Shown here: one piece after another, positions 20,450-31,599 of the stretch
How the letters are laid out: every line of letters starts with the position of its first letter
Position numbering within the stretch: position 1 is the stretch's first letter
DNA from: Undaria pinnatifida
Lineage: Eukaryota > Sar > Phaeophyceae > Laminariales > Alariaceae
Assembly (NCBI GenBank): GCA_012845835.1
Contig: JABAKD010000002.1
Location: forward strand, 1,550,001-1,614,000
DNA length: 64,000 bases
Direction of reading: 5' to 3'
Translations under genes and position numbers: made by a program
The notes under the pieces: generated by a model
Told to the model about the DNA's origin: nothing
Database searches by the model: none
What the model saw: the letters and a program-made list of their open reading frames with translations, nothing else

Positions 20450-20810
20450 CCCTTCGCTCACACCCCTCCCCCGCCGCCCCACCCGTTGCCAAAACCCGTC
20501 AGAAATATAAACATGACCCGACAGGTGATGTAAACCTTCTTCCTTTCGAGATATCCATGTAGTGTATCTCTGACTCATTTTCATGGTTTCCACATTCAAG
20601 TTTTGCTCCTCCCCGCCCCCGCGTTCCCGCCACCCCCATGATCGCCTAGACCTAGCACCACGAGTACACTAACGTCCTATACCTTTACGCGAGTTAACAC
20701 CTTGGAAATCCCCCCCTTTCCCCATTCTATTTCGGCTCCCCCAAATAAAATCCCCCTCCCATCCCTCACCGGTTATACCACTACTACAGCGTAAAATAGA
20801 TGTAGATCGT
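20450..20810 (+). repeat. Family E modules, diverged, plus orientation
   Basis: C-rich runs alternate with recognisable modules, notably GATCGCCTAGACCTAGCACC near 20641 and a CTCACCGGTTAT stretch near 20767. They face the opposite way to the adjoining E copy from 20812. Confidence 0.6.
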
Positions 20811-21241
20811 CTCTCCAGCTGTGTAATCGAATATTTCGTCGAAACTGATACTACTTGGAAGCTGTGTGTGATGCTCCGATCGTGCTCATTACTGGGTGTG
20901 TGTCTTCTTTAAGGACATTGGTCGGTGACTCCCGTTGGAGCTACAATGTAGCTTGCACGAGGATCATAGAGGTGATGTAAACAATCTGTTCACGGAAACA
21001 ATGAAACCCGTTTTTGCGGGGGACAAGATCTGACGGCTGTGGAAGGGGTGCATAAGGTTATGAAGCATAAACTGTAAGTCGAACTCGTAACCGTTAATGG
21101 GAGGGCGGGGTTTTCGTGGGGGCGGGGGGGGGTGGAGGGGGGCTAATATATATGTGCACGGAAATCGTATAACCAGTTTTTTTGGGGGAAATAATCTGAC
21201 TGCTGTGGAACGAATGTATCAGTTTATCAGGCATACCTAAG

Positions 21242-21735
21242 TGTGAAGGAGTCTTGGTGCCGGATGGTGGGAGCGAAAGAACGCAGGAGTATCAGCTTCG
21301 CTTGGAAACAGCACCGTTTTTTCTTTGTTGATTTCTTATTACTGGCGTTGAGCTATGAGAAGCTCGAGGAGACAGGAAAGGAGAAGGAGTGAGAGCATGG
21401 GAGTGGGGTGAGGCTCACAGAGTTCGCTTCACCCTCCAGCATTGCTGCTCTCGTCTGGATCTCTACCTATTGAACGTACAACGAACGTTCTCCTAGGTGT
21501 TCTATATTCTTATGATGAGCGCTTAACGCGCTTACTTCTACCTATCGTGTCCAGAGGCGGAACGTTCCATTACCGAGAACGTTCTTGTGGTATAAGCTAT
21601 AAATAGCTAGATTCTACGAGTTGTCCGCTCCACTCAGAATATTCCGTTGAAGAGAATTTTCTTGTGGCCAATAGACCGTAACTCTGCGGACTATCTTACC
21701 GAATTTATTTCCAGCTATATTGACACTCTGTAACA
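21242..21735 (+). repeat. Left LTR of the miniature element
   Basis: It is nearly identical by eye to 22002-22495 and the same length. It carries five GAAnnTTC dyads (21483, 21560, 21577, 21637, 21654) and TATAAATA at 21598-21605. Confidence 0.9.
21483..21661 (+). promoter_or_regulatory. Heat-shock-element-like dyads and TATA box
   Basis: GAACGTTC occurs at 21483, 21560 and 21577, GAATATTC at 21637 and GAATTTTC at 21654. All fit the GAAnnTTC core bound by heat-shock factors. Two of them lie within about 40 bases upstream of TATAAATA at 21598. Five dyads in under 200 bases is far above chance for a 6-base pattern. A heat- or stress-driven LTR promoter, as in the plant ONSEN element, is an inference. 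Confidence 0.6.
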
Positions 21736-22001
21736 TTAGCCCACCCTGAATAGTCGTATATTCAGACCTCAAGACGGTCGAAAGATGAAGACAAATTTTA
21801 TCCTAAAAGACCGGGAAAGGGGGTCGAAGATGCGGCTATTCGAAACAAACACATGAGGTTATAGATTCCTCCACACCTCGTAATGAGGCCTAAACTCCAA
21901 GGATAGGGTTATTCACTAATAAAGCAGATCGCTAAAAGAAAGGCCATCGGAAGATCGAGGAAAACAGAAAACCCGATCGAGTCCTGCCGACAACGGCAAA
22001 T

Positions 22002-22495
22002 TGTGAAGGAGTCGTGGTGGCGGATGGTGGGAGGGAAAGAACGCAGGAGTATCAGCTTCGCTTGGAGACAGCACCGTTTCTTCTTTGTTGATTTCTTATT
22101 ACTGGCGTTGAGCTATGAGAAGCTCGAGGAGACAGGAAAGGAGAAGGAGTGAGAGCATGGGAGTGGGGTGAGGCTCACAGAGTTCGCTTCACCCTCCAGC
22201 ATTGCTGCTCTCGTCCGGACCTCTACCTATTGAACGTACAACGAACGTTCTCCAGGGTGTTCTATATTCCTATGATGAGCGCTTAACGCGCTTACTTCTA
22301 CCTATCGTGTCCAGAGGAGGAACGTTCCATTACCGGGAACGTTCTTGTGGTATAAGCTATTAATAGCTAGATTCTACGAGTTGTCCCCTCCGCGCAGAAT
22401 ATTCCGTTGAAGAGAATCTTCTTGTAGCCAACAGACCGTAACTCTGCGGACTATCTTACCGAATCTATTGCCAGCTATACTAACACTCTATTGCA
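22002..22495 (+). repeat. Right LTR of the miniature element
   Basis: It keeps all five GAAnnTTC dyads at the corresponding positions (22243, 22320, 22337, 22397, 22414); only the spacer of the last one differs. It is followed by the second TAAG. Confidence 0.9.
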
Positions 22496-22689
22496 TAAGT
22501 CGCATAAACGGCGAGAGGAGGCCGAAGGTTTTGCCGCGGGGGGCGAGGGTTGACATCAAGGGGGGAGGGGAATTCAAACAGTTTCAAGTCGCGTAAGTAT
22601 TTGAGAAATTATTGTACGCGTGGTGGTGTGCTAGGTCTAGGCGATGGTGGGCGTGGCGAGGATAGGGGGAGAAGGGGGAAGAGTTGGTT

Positions 22690-23175
22690 TGAATTTGAAG
22701 ACCATGTAATTAGATTGTTGCTACCGCATAGATGCATTGGAAGGTAAAGAGGCAATGTCACCTGTCGGAAAGTGTTTATTACTCTGTTTGGGGCGGCGGG
22801 GGAGGAGGGGAGGAGGGGGTTACATGTTGCTTGCTTGGCTTAGCGATTCGACCATTGATCACGAATCCCTTCCGAGATGGAGCACCGATGCTTCTCCTAA
22901 TAGAAACACCTCCAATAACTGGCGCTCATGACAATTCTTCTATATATTACACAGAAATTGTCTGCTTATCCTATCCCTGTCCTGTTTCGTCGTCAGCTCA
23001 GAGATACACAATACTGCATTGTGTTTTTAAGGACGCCCCCTCCCCCGCCAATCACAAGTCGGCGAGATGGATGCGATCCTAACAGACCGGCACCTTGACA
23101 CTATGAGTAATAATAGCATTGAAAAAATGTAGTCTGATGAATGTGACTGTACCAAAGTGAGAAGAGTGACTGATT
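22690..23175. other. No gene recognised
   Basis: Includes a G-rich run at 22790-22820 that may be leftover family E sequence. Nothing else could be assigned. Confidence 0.35.
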
Positions 23176-23178
23176 CTA

Positions 23179-23409
23179 CAATAGCCCCCCCCAAACCAGC
23201 GATTTTCGTTAACGAACGTTTCATGGCTGCTCGACACAAGGAAGGGTACAATTGATACCAAAGTATCTATAAACTTTCTTGTGTGCAAAAAAAGCCTTTG
23301 ATCGATCGACGACGTCGGGGTGGCGAGAGACACCGTATTTCAGGAGATACGACCGGGAGCTGTATTTGAAACTGGCGATATCGTCAAGGAAAAGTTGGGG
23401 GGGCTACCG
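23179..23409. mobile_element. MITE with CGGTAGCCCCCCC ends, copy 2
   Basis: The left end is CAATAGCCCCCCCCAAACC and the right end on the minus strand is CGGTAGCCCCCCCAACTTTT, with TA on both sides. It shares the GACACAAGGAAGG and ACACCGTATTTCAGGAGATA segments with copy 1. It is 231 bp, with no coding capacity. Confidence 0.75.
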
Positions 23410-24079
23410 TAGGACGACTCGAGTATCAGAACAAGTATGGAAGATGACGCTAAGTTTATACATGTAAAACAACTACTACTATCATTAATAGAAGCAGTAC
23501 AGACGACAGCAGCCAAGAAGATACTAGCCTGCTCAAGTACGGCGAACAGTAAAGCAGTATTAATATATTAAGAGCACAAGAAGAAGTTGAACGTGCCCAC
23601 TTGAAGCAAATAGAGACGCGAGGAAGTTGAAATGGCAAATTGTAGTCCAAACTATTCCAACGGAGAGGTTGCCAGATATAAAAATATTTGATGGGGGTAT
23701 GGAGAAAATCCGAAGGGCGAAGCTGGAATACGATGGGATAACGAATTCGAAAAACTGTTGAAGGTTTAAGGGGAAGACCAAAAAGAGGTACTACTGCTGT
23801 CTAAAGCGAAGTTTGGGGGGTAACGGACTTAAGAGGAAAATGAAAAACAGAAAGGAAAGGCTAGCGCTAACAAAAAGGGTAAAATATGAGAAGCACTTAG
23901 TTAGGTATATACGTATACGGGAGATTGTGGGAAGATTTATTCGAATGAAAACAAACTTATCTGCACCGCCCAATACTATTTCAAAAAGCTGAAGCTGTGA
24001 TTTCGTGTCGGGGACCTCGACCTACTTGTATGATAGAAGAAAGAGATATGCCAATAGTGGGGAGGAGGAGGACGAGATC

Positions 24080-24465
24080 ACAAATATTTTTGTTGTTGTG
24101 CTCGCATTTACTCGCATACTCAAGTCCGTGTTACAGCACAGGCTGCTGCAGTCACTCTGGAGCTGAGGAATACTCCAGGGAAAAAAACACAGACAAACTA
24201 AAGATGGCACAGGCATATATCACGGCTGACGCAATTCATGCCTCCACCAGAAACATGTACTAGTGAAACTAGGAGTCAGTCAACGATGTGCCAGGTACAT
24301 ACATACTGGTCCATACGTCTCACTACTCGCGCCTGGAAAAATCGACCATACCGCTTGCCACCCAAGAAAGACTACCACGTATATATTGCACGTCGTACCT
24401 ATCACTACGAATACGCACGACAGACGCAAGTCAGTTAAAAAAAAGAAGCAAAGAAAAGCAAAGCA
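24080..24465 (+). repeat. A-tailed dispersed retroposon, copy 1
   Basis: It shares with 26832-27268 and 43866-44265 the segments AGTCACTCTGGAGCTGA, GCAATTCATGCCTCC, GATGTGCCAGGT, ACCGCTTGCCACCCAAGAAA and CAGACGCAAGTCA, in the same order. It ends in an A-rich tail (TTAAAAAAAAGAAGCAAAG). All three copies have the same orientation. The A-tail suggests a SINE-like or truncated LINE-like retroposon. I did not find clear A and B boxes. Confidence 0.7.
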
Positions 24466-25480
24466 GGTTGTATGTAAAGGAAAGGAAAGGAAAGACCAAT
24501 AATATGTGACTGCGTGGCAATACAATAGGATGAGGTCACCAGAGCTGTAGACCAGATATACAAGAGACTCTGGCCTGCTGCGTACATCTATCTGTGGTAT
24601 ATTCGAACAACCACGCCTGGTTATTGATGTGATGAGCATATGAACGGAAGACAACAATTAGGAGCTGCAGCTGTTGTATACAATGTGTTACACTAGCTTC
24701 ACCGTGTGCCATCATCCAGGGATGGATCGGGTGTTCCACATTATTATTGTATTTTTCATATTGGATGGAACTAGTACCGGGCACGAAAACACAGCAAAAC
24801 AAGCCCGACCATGAAAAAGGTGACCAAGAGAAAAGAAAAGACGAAAACGCAAAGAAAAATAAAACAAAGCAAAACAAACGACGGGAATTCTGAAGAATGC
24901 GATAAATAAATATTGGAAAGGAAAATGTGCGAGAAGAGGACAGCAAACGATACGTGCTGAAGAGGAACAGATACCTGTTGCAGGGACAACACAACGCGAA
25001 GAAGATTAGACTACCACTGTTCCACATAGGCGAAGCAACACGATATAGATGACTGCTGTTTCACCGACAAAAACATATGAATAAGAGGAAGAAGCTACCG
25101 GAGGGCAGTGGGAAAAGAAACAAGCACTGGAAATATGGGAGCAAACAAGAAAAAATACGAAAATAATACTTCACAGCAAGCAATTACCTCTCACCGAGTG
25201 TCGCTTTCGCGCTCCCTCCATTGAACTTAACGAAAACGAACCAAGCAGAAACCACCACACAGCAGGGCACTCGCGGTTGAGGGTTCGGGGGTATTGTGGC
25301 ACAACACGCTCTTTTTATAAGTCAAACTGGTACCTTGCCACATGATCCATTATTTCGTTTCTGCATGCTCTACAGCAGCTGTATCAATACGGCTCTGCTT
25401 CCACCCCCCCGTCCCCCCAGTCTCCCTTGGTTGCTGCTCTTGACGTACTCTGTTGTGGGGGGTTGCGACGTCTTCTCCGC
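24466..25480. other. No gene recognised
   Basis: A-rich on the plus strand between 24780 and 25170, giving hydrophobic-looking minus-strand frames that lack any family pattern. Confidence 0.35.
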
Positions 25481-25481
25481 C

Positions 25482-25841
25482 TCACCCCTGTGACATCTCG
25501 TAATGCAGCGATCCGCCGCGTCGACGATCCCCCGCCACTCTTCTTAGCCGGCTTCGGCCATAGTACGGTCTCCACTCCGAAAAAAAAGGGGAGCCACCCG
25601 TGGACTCCTTGTTTGATGCGAGTACCCTGATGTCGCCTGCCAAACCCTGAACCCAGTTCCTTTCTGGTCGGCCTCGTCCCGAGTTCACCCCACCAGCTAT
25701 CGTCTCGAACTTCACGGGATTGGTCAATCGCTGATTAGTTATTCGTTGTCTGGGTCCCGCGAAGGGGAGTCGTCGTTTGCGGATAGCCGTCTCAACCCTC
25801 TCACAGCAGTGAGTCTTCTTGTGAGCGTTGGCGTACGACAT
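25482..25841 (-). pseudogene. LINE ORF2 C-terminal fragment
   Basis: The minus-strand frame of about 119 residues contains IRKRRLPFAG, QRLTNPVKFETI, GGVNSGRGRPERNW and GDIRVL in order. This arrangement (R-R-L-x-F-A-G, then R-L-x-x-x-V-x-F, then a G-rich stretch and R-P-x-x-x-W) is the pattern I know from the tail after the RT domain in LINE-type ORF2 proteins of algae and fungi. No RT domain is visible just upstream on this strand, so it is an isolated relic. The start methionine is arbitrary. Assignment is from memory of the pattern and would need a profile search. Confidence 0.5.
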
Positions 25842-26830
25842 GCATGCGTTTGTCGGTGATCCTTTTTGTGAATATTCTATTTAACAAATAATTGCTCTAA
25901 ATTATAAAGTGCCCGGCGTGTGTGTGGTCCTCACCATGTGCAACTGTTATTTCAACTCATGAACGAGGTATATCCTGTATCTACCACTCTTCGCCCCCAG
26001 GTCTGGTCTTCGTCGTCTAGGTATACAGCACAAGCCACGCACCCAACGCCGCGACTGTTTGAGTGGTGCGTGCACCAGAACAACGGTAATAACGTTGGTG
26101 TGGACACTACTATTTACACTTGTGAATAATTACGGCAAAGGTGCTTGTGTATGTACAAAGGTCTGGAACACAGAGTGTCCGTCGCAGGCCTGCCAATTGT
26201 CGTCGGAGATTACTCACTTTCTTAGCTTTTACGAGAGACATAGCTTTAATTTACTAGTTTCCACTAGAGCTCCGATCTATTTCCTGACTAATATCCCGAA
26301 TATATAACGCCAACCTAACCACACAAAACACATCCAAATAGTCGTAACTCGGATAATTACAGGCCTTTCGAGGCCGTATCTTAATGCCTGGTCATGAAAC
26401 GCCAACCGCGCACTTTATATACGAAATCAACAGGAAGCAACGCCCCAGCACGCCAGAGTCTGGGCAATCAAAATCCGAAACGTAGACCGCTTATGAAAGG
26501 AATTCAAAGAAAGCTCTAGGAAAGGAAACCAAGCCTTAGGAAGATAGAGCGAAACGTAACGGAATGACGACAAAACTGATAACGAAACCAAACAGACGGT
26601 GAGTATCTATCCTTTGTGGCATAAACGAAGGCTGTGGGCTTGTTCACGGTACATACGATAGCCCAGTACATATTTCGTCCTGTCGACTCCACCCAGAAAA
26701 AGCGCCACACTTCCTCGTCAGCCCTTCACCGGTAGTTGCTAGAAAAGCGTAGTTGTCCCCCGAGACAAGGCCTGGGATGTGTGATCCGGTGCGGGCAGTA
26801 GGTGGCTTTCGATACTACCGGCATGTCCCA
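25842..26830. other. No gene recognised
   Basis: No family-like open frame, tandem repeat or inverted repeat detected. Confidence 0.35.
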
Positions 26831-26831
26831 C

Positions 26832-26842
26832 GGTTGTTGTTT

Positions 26843-26891
<49 letters not shown>

Positions 26892-27268
26892 GGTGGTTGT
26901 TGTTTTTTCATAAAATGGTGTACTCAACTCCTTGGTCACAAGACAGGCTCCGGGCGCTCTAAAGCTGAGGAATATCCCAGGAAAGAATCCCAAACAAACC
27001 AACAGCAGTGAGTGGTACGCGCATATCACGTATAGCTCACGCAATTCATGCCTCCGTTGTTAGAAAAGCATTAAAACGTGAAATACAAAGGGAGTCAGCC
27101 TACGATGTGCCAGGTCCACAATAGCACGTACGTCTCCCTACTAGCGCCTGAAAAAACCCGACTGCACCGCTTGCCACTCAGAAAAGACTACCACGTAAAA
27201 ACTGCGCGTCCGGTGTAGTACCTATCACTACACATACGCACGTCAGACTCAAATCAAAAAAGAAAAAC
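26832..27268 (+). repeat. A-tailed dispersed retroposon, copy 2, with TTG expansion
   Basis: Homologous to the copies at 24080 and 43866. The short TTTTGTTGTTG seed in those copies is here a (TTG)n run from about 26836 to 26910. It ends in the A-rich tail AAATCAAAAAAGAAAAAC. The Leu-, Cys- and Thr-rich frames over the run are not genes. Confidence 0.7.
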
Positions 27269-27312
27269 TATAATAATATCGACTCGACTGACGATAAGAG
27301 GAGGGACCAGAA

Positions 27313-27390
27313 GAATCCAGTCGAAAAAAAGTCAAGTCGAAAAGATCCGTTTTCGACTGACTGGCGGAATGCGACTGAAAAATGAAATGG
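27313..27390 (-). repeat. Solo end of the CAGTCG hairpin element
   Basis: On the minus strand it reads CCATTTCATTTTTCAGTCGC, followed by CAGTCGAAAACGGATC and TTTTCGACTTG. It matches the left end of the element at 3014. Only one end is present. Confidence 0.6.
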
Positions 27391-27399
27391 CCTTTTTAG

Positions 27400-27605
27400 G
27401 TTCATCCTGCTATGATCTCCGCATTTCTTCCTTCGCCTTCTCCCTCCCGATTCTAATAGACGTAACTCAGATCGAGGGTAGTTAAGCGGGGTCTTCTGCC
27501 CCCTCCGCACTATTGTGCGAGCCTTCTTATTTATCGCGACAAGACACCACCTCTTCTCTCGTCGACACGCGTCGAATGTTGCCCAGAGTAGTGATAACTC
27601 TAATT
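27400..27605 (+). repeat. Diverged dispersed repeat, copy 1
   Basis: It shares GTAACTCAGATC, a CCCCCTCCGCAC-like stretch and CTCGTCGACACGCGTCGAA with 42975-43170. No coding content or class is recognised. Confidence 0.4.
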
Positions 27606-28228
27606 GCCTAAACAAAAAATGAGTTCCAGGGATGCCGCTGATTCAGTTTTTGACATTATTAGCTATTGACACAACATATTCTATATATAGACTATGTCGA
27701 CATAAACCTAACTCATACAATAACACACTAGAGGTGGTGAGGTGGTACTATTTTCGTTGGGGTATACTTAAAGAAATACGCACCGGCCCTTGAGAACAGG
27801 CCGCGTAGAAGACGTTGCGGACGACGCGTGCAAACGTGCGGAAAGTGATAGTCGCAGGGGTACACATCAGTAATTTTGAAGAGTGCCCTGCTAAGTAGGG
27901 AAATTTCTCGCCGAAGACGATCATCGGGGCATTAACAAGCACTTCTAAAGCCCCTGTCGGGGATGAGCAAAACGTGAGATGAGTGGACATTTTCGTTGGG
28001 ACGGGGGTGACATATTGTGACTCGGCATGGTGCGCATTGGTGAACGATGGGCGGGTGTATTTTTCAAGCTCTATAACACATAATCGCTTACGTCTGATCA
28101 TCATCGAGGTATTCACCAAACGACAGCTCGCACGATCACTTGCACATGAACCCGCTTTCGATGAGAGTTTCGAGGACGGTCGTTTGAGCGATGATGGATG
28201 ATGATAATGATTATCGTGATGATGATGG

Positions 28229-28860
28229 ATGATGATATTGAGCAAACTCGTCAAGGTAAGAGCTGCGAAACATGTTAGAATCTGCTGCACGCTTAGCGCC
28301 GGACGACTCGAACGAGACGGGAGAAAGGGAAGAATCCCCTATCACACGTGCGTCGTCGACCAGCGGAAAGGAATTGCTCTGTCGACCCATTGCTACTGCT
28401 TGTGGGAAGTGCTCGCACGCTTCGGTGTACGCGCCAAGATGGTTGCAGTAACCCGTCCGTTCCATGACGGAGCGTGGGCTGGCGTGCGTGGGAAAAATAT
28501 TGAGCACGCGGAGTGGTCCAGCGCCACACAGGGGCTTTGGCTGGGAAGCTTGCTATTTTCGTCGTTGCTGTGCAACGTGTTCTTAGACGCTTCATTACTC
28601 CGGGTAATCGTTCGCATCACCCAGGATGAAGGCATCGTAAGAATCTAGCTCACCGCGATGACGATGGGGCTGCCAGAGTCAAGGAAACACCGGCACGCTT
28701 GGAGAAACCCGTGTCGAGCATGCTTCACACCGACGACGACACAGGCATTGTCTCGAAATCGGCTGAATGGCTTGTTTGTATGGAGCTTCTTGTGATGTGA
28801 TCTAATCGAAACAACCTGCCGGCAACGGTGGCCCTTCTTTGCCGGGGCAAGGGCACGGCA
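28229..28860 (+). pseudogene. LINE reverse transcriptase fragment, broken
   Basis: The plus-strand frame contains LWEVLARFGV, FHDGAWAGVR, EWSSATQGLWLGSLLFSSLL and CNVF. These correspond to the segment between RT motifs A and B of LINE ORF2 proteins, where F-H-D-G, V-T-Q-G-L-R-Q-G-C and F-N-V-F are typical. Downstream, near 28720, another frame reads MLHTDDDTGIVSKSAE, where functional copies have a Y/F-A-D-D active site, so the first two residues of the box are changed. Upstream, GRIPYHTCVVDQRKG lies in the place of motif A but the catalytic part is out of frame. Several frame changes and the altered box indicate a dead copy. It is on the opposite strand from the fragment at 25482, so it belongs to a different copy. 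Confidence 0.65.
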
Positions 28861-29545
28861 AAACGTTTGGCGTTGCCTAAAGTGGGAGGTCCTTGACGTA
28901 GCCGAACGGTTCATTGTTAGGTGCCACGCTCGTAAAGGAGGACAAGAAGAGCTCGGAACGCCGGGCAGCCCGGATGTGTGATACACAAAATCGAACGCAC
29001 GGCGGGTGGGAGAGAGAAACCGCTGTCGAAGAAAAGCAAGGAGACGGCAGACACGGTAGCAAGGAACCAGGCCGGGTAGTAGGTAGAACCTGTGTACATA
29101 ACCTCAACCTACTGCGATCACCTTTCGTACGTGTTTCGTTGTTTGGATCGCTTGCTTCACTCCCCTCGGCGATACAGTATCAGCCGACACCGTGGCACCA
29201 CCGCCGCCGGTATGCGGGTTTGTTAACTCTATCGGTTTGGGTTGTCCATTATTCCTTTTATCCGTTTAGTCCCTTTCATCGTCCGTTCATTTATTTGGTT
29301 ATTTTATATACACTATAGTCTATGTTTTCTCTTTGCTTGACCGTTTCTGTTTTCTTTATATTTACGTAACTTTCGGGGGTATGAAGGCGATAATGTCACT
29401 GCGGACACCGCTGTCGAAGACATAGAAAGCACAAAACAAACCAAGGAGCAATTCTCCCAACCCTCTTCTACCTGGTAGTACAGCAGTTGTTGCACTCGAA
29501 ACCCAGTCTGTCTAGGTGTTGCTCTGACGTGGGCTGAGGTATATT
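28861..29545. other. No gene recognised
   Basis: The first part could be the decayed continuation of the LINE fragment. Nothing else could be assigned. Confidence 0.3.
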
Positions 29546-29549
29546 ATTA

Positions 29550-29617
29550 TGAAAATTGAAATACACTCCAGCTGTGAGGTCGAATATTTTGTCGAAACTC
29601 ATCTTTGCAAGCTGTGT
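29550..29617 (-). repeat. Family E repeat, terminal block only
   Basis: The AT-rich end, then AATACACTCCAGCTGTGAG, TCGAATATTTTGTCGAAAC and TCATCTTTGCAAGCTGTG. Homology stops there, the shortest but one of the truncated copies. Confidence 0.8.
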
Positions 29618-31590
29618 TATCTGCTTGATCTTTGCTGGACATCTGCTGCAGATGCACGACCAGTCAATTGCAAGTCAAACGTGGTGCCCCTCGCAACCAC
29701 AAGAACCAATGGCCCGTGGACGCACACGTCTGACGACAGTTACATCTATCAGCTGTCGCTCGTTTTGGCGACAGCTACAATATCTAGATATTTTTCAGCT
29801 TCGTTTTGTTTGTGTTCGGTACGGTGCTAATGAAGACCGTATGGGCACAACTACTGCAGCAAATGCTGTCATCAAGACGAGGGTGCAGGTGATACACCAT
29901 AATGCCCCTCCTGCTCCCGGCGTAGGGTCATTCATTACCCAACATGGTTGCTGCCCCCGACGTTGGTTGGATGGCTTTATCTGTCTTCTTGCCATTTGCT
30001 GGCCGTCTGTTGTGCGTCGTTGGTTTCATGACTTCATGTGCTTTGCAAATACAAATAGAGACATTTCCCAGTAATAATAGCTGTGACTCTTTTTTTTCTT
30101 CTTGTTGTGCAGTGCAGTGCTGTTTCCGTTCTTGTTTTCTGTTGTATTTTCTGCAGCTTTATTTTTCTTACCACAATTTTCTCTTGTTTACATTTTTTCT
30201 CCATTGATTGTCGCAAATGGTCCGGTGCTCTGGCTTGCTTCTAGGTTTGCCTACGTATGAATTTCGGTGCTTTATTGCGTGTGTGTTTTCTTCACATCAA
30301 AGAGGTTCTCTCTACGCAACGACGTCAGTAAATCTAGTGTCCGTGCTGACGTGCTGATCTTTCATCGTAGATATTACAATTTCTCCTGTGGTCACAGACT
30401 GACTGCTGTGAGGCAAAAAAAAAAACAAATGGCAGTCAATCGAGGTAGAGCAAGTGAAATGCAGTCGTATGGGACACGACAGCACAGCATGGAAAGCCAA
30501 GTCATAAAAAAAAATCATCATAATTAGACTAGTCTATATAATGGAAACAAACGACTAGAAGAGTTCTGATATTTTGGTGAGAGAGGAGCAAACAGGCTGC
30601 AAAAAGAACGGTGCATTTTATAAGTTGTTTCGGATTGAAAAGACTGCAAGCGCTTCGTACGTGCCACATATAGAGGAATAGACAACTGCCGTGATGATTA
30701 CTGTGACTGATGTGCAGTTGCCCGAGCGGAGCGTGGTAGCCCCGTGACCACCAAGCTGTGGCGCAACACGCCCGTCAGCAGCAGGTGTGGCTGCAGCACT
30801 ACCGCCACCGCCGGCGAGTAGAACAACTGTCTCACAGATAAACCACGGCACTAGCGCCACTGCCGGAGGCACCACCACCAACAACATATATATTCGACTT
30901 GGCTCATGACTGCTTGCCCTCGGTTGCGCGTGTTTTGGTTGGCGTTTTCGTGCTTTCGTGCGCTTGTGTACCTTTCGCGCGCGCATGTGTTTGTCCGCTC
31001 TAACAAAAAAACATAACAGGGCTGTTTCCAGTCCAAAAACGATAAACATTCACAACAAAACAAAACAAAACAAATACAATGTATAAAAAAGCCAAACCCA
31101 AATGTGTAGTCGCCTAGAGAAGATTGAAACCTGAGACAGGCCCATCAATGGACAGTCTCAACCACGTGTGGCGTGGATGGTTATATTAAATAGATTAGTA
31201 TGTCTGCGGTAATGCATTTCACCTTACTGCTGTATGAGATTGGCCCGCCATGAAACTGTACATCACCAATATCCCCGCGTGCCACGCAATATTTTATGTC
31301 GGGATATGGAATGTTGAGACGTTAGTTGGACGCCACTCGCTCGCACAACCAAAGCGGCTCCTCCATTTTTTCAATATTTTCGTCGACATCCACTTTGATT
31401 TCCAACCCGCGGGAATCTTGTCGGTGGTCTTATCTCCGTCAAGAAAAAAAAAAACGCTGAGAACAAAGGGTTTTCCGATGTTTTGAGGATTTTGTTCCAA
31501 ACACGTCTGTCTCTAAATTTCAGGTTCCAACTCCAAATATTGCGCGGCCAGTGGCCAGATGTTGAAAGCCCCGATTCTGCGAGGAAAATG
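29618..31590. other. No gene recognised
   Basis: A minus-strand open frame of 143 codons at 30618-31049 has no recognisable family features. The rest has only short frames and A- or T-rich runs. Confidence 0.35.
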
Positions 31591-31599
31591 TGCACAGCC

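Larger units (their letters stand above)
21242..22495 (+). mobile_element. Terminal-repeat miniature LTR element (TRIM-like)
   Basis: Two 494-bp direct repeats (21242-21735 and 22002-22495) flank only 266 bp of internal sequence with no coding capacity. The repeats begin TGTGAAGGAGTC and end in CA, and the element is flanked by TAAG at 21238-21241 and 22496-22499. The size resembles TRIM-type non-autonomous elements, but the LTRs are long for that class. TATAAATA at 21598 favours plus-strand transcription. A tRNA-like complement next to the right repeat would favour the other strand, so orientation is not settled. Confidence 0.85.
20812..22680 (-). repeat. Family E repeat interrupted by an LTR element
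   Basis: The terminal block on the minus strand (CTCCAGCTGTGTAATCGAAT, then GTGTGTGATGCTCCGATCG) begins near 20815 and the E modules continue to 21241. They resume after the LTR element at 22500 with TCGCATAAACGGCGAGAGG and reach the GGTCTAGGCGATGGTGGGCG module near 22632. It is more diverged than most copies. Confidence 0.7.

Noticed and set aside
27748..28290. 180-codon minus-strand gene
   Set aside because: No family features were found, and it ends where the plus-strand LINE fragment begins. I could not support it as a gene.
30618..31049. 143-codon minus-strand gene
   Set aside because: Low-complexity Ala/Val/Arg composition, overlapping frames, and no recognisable domain.
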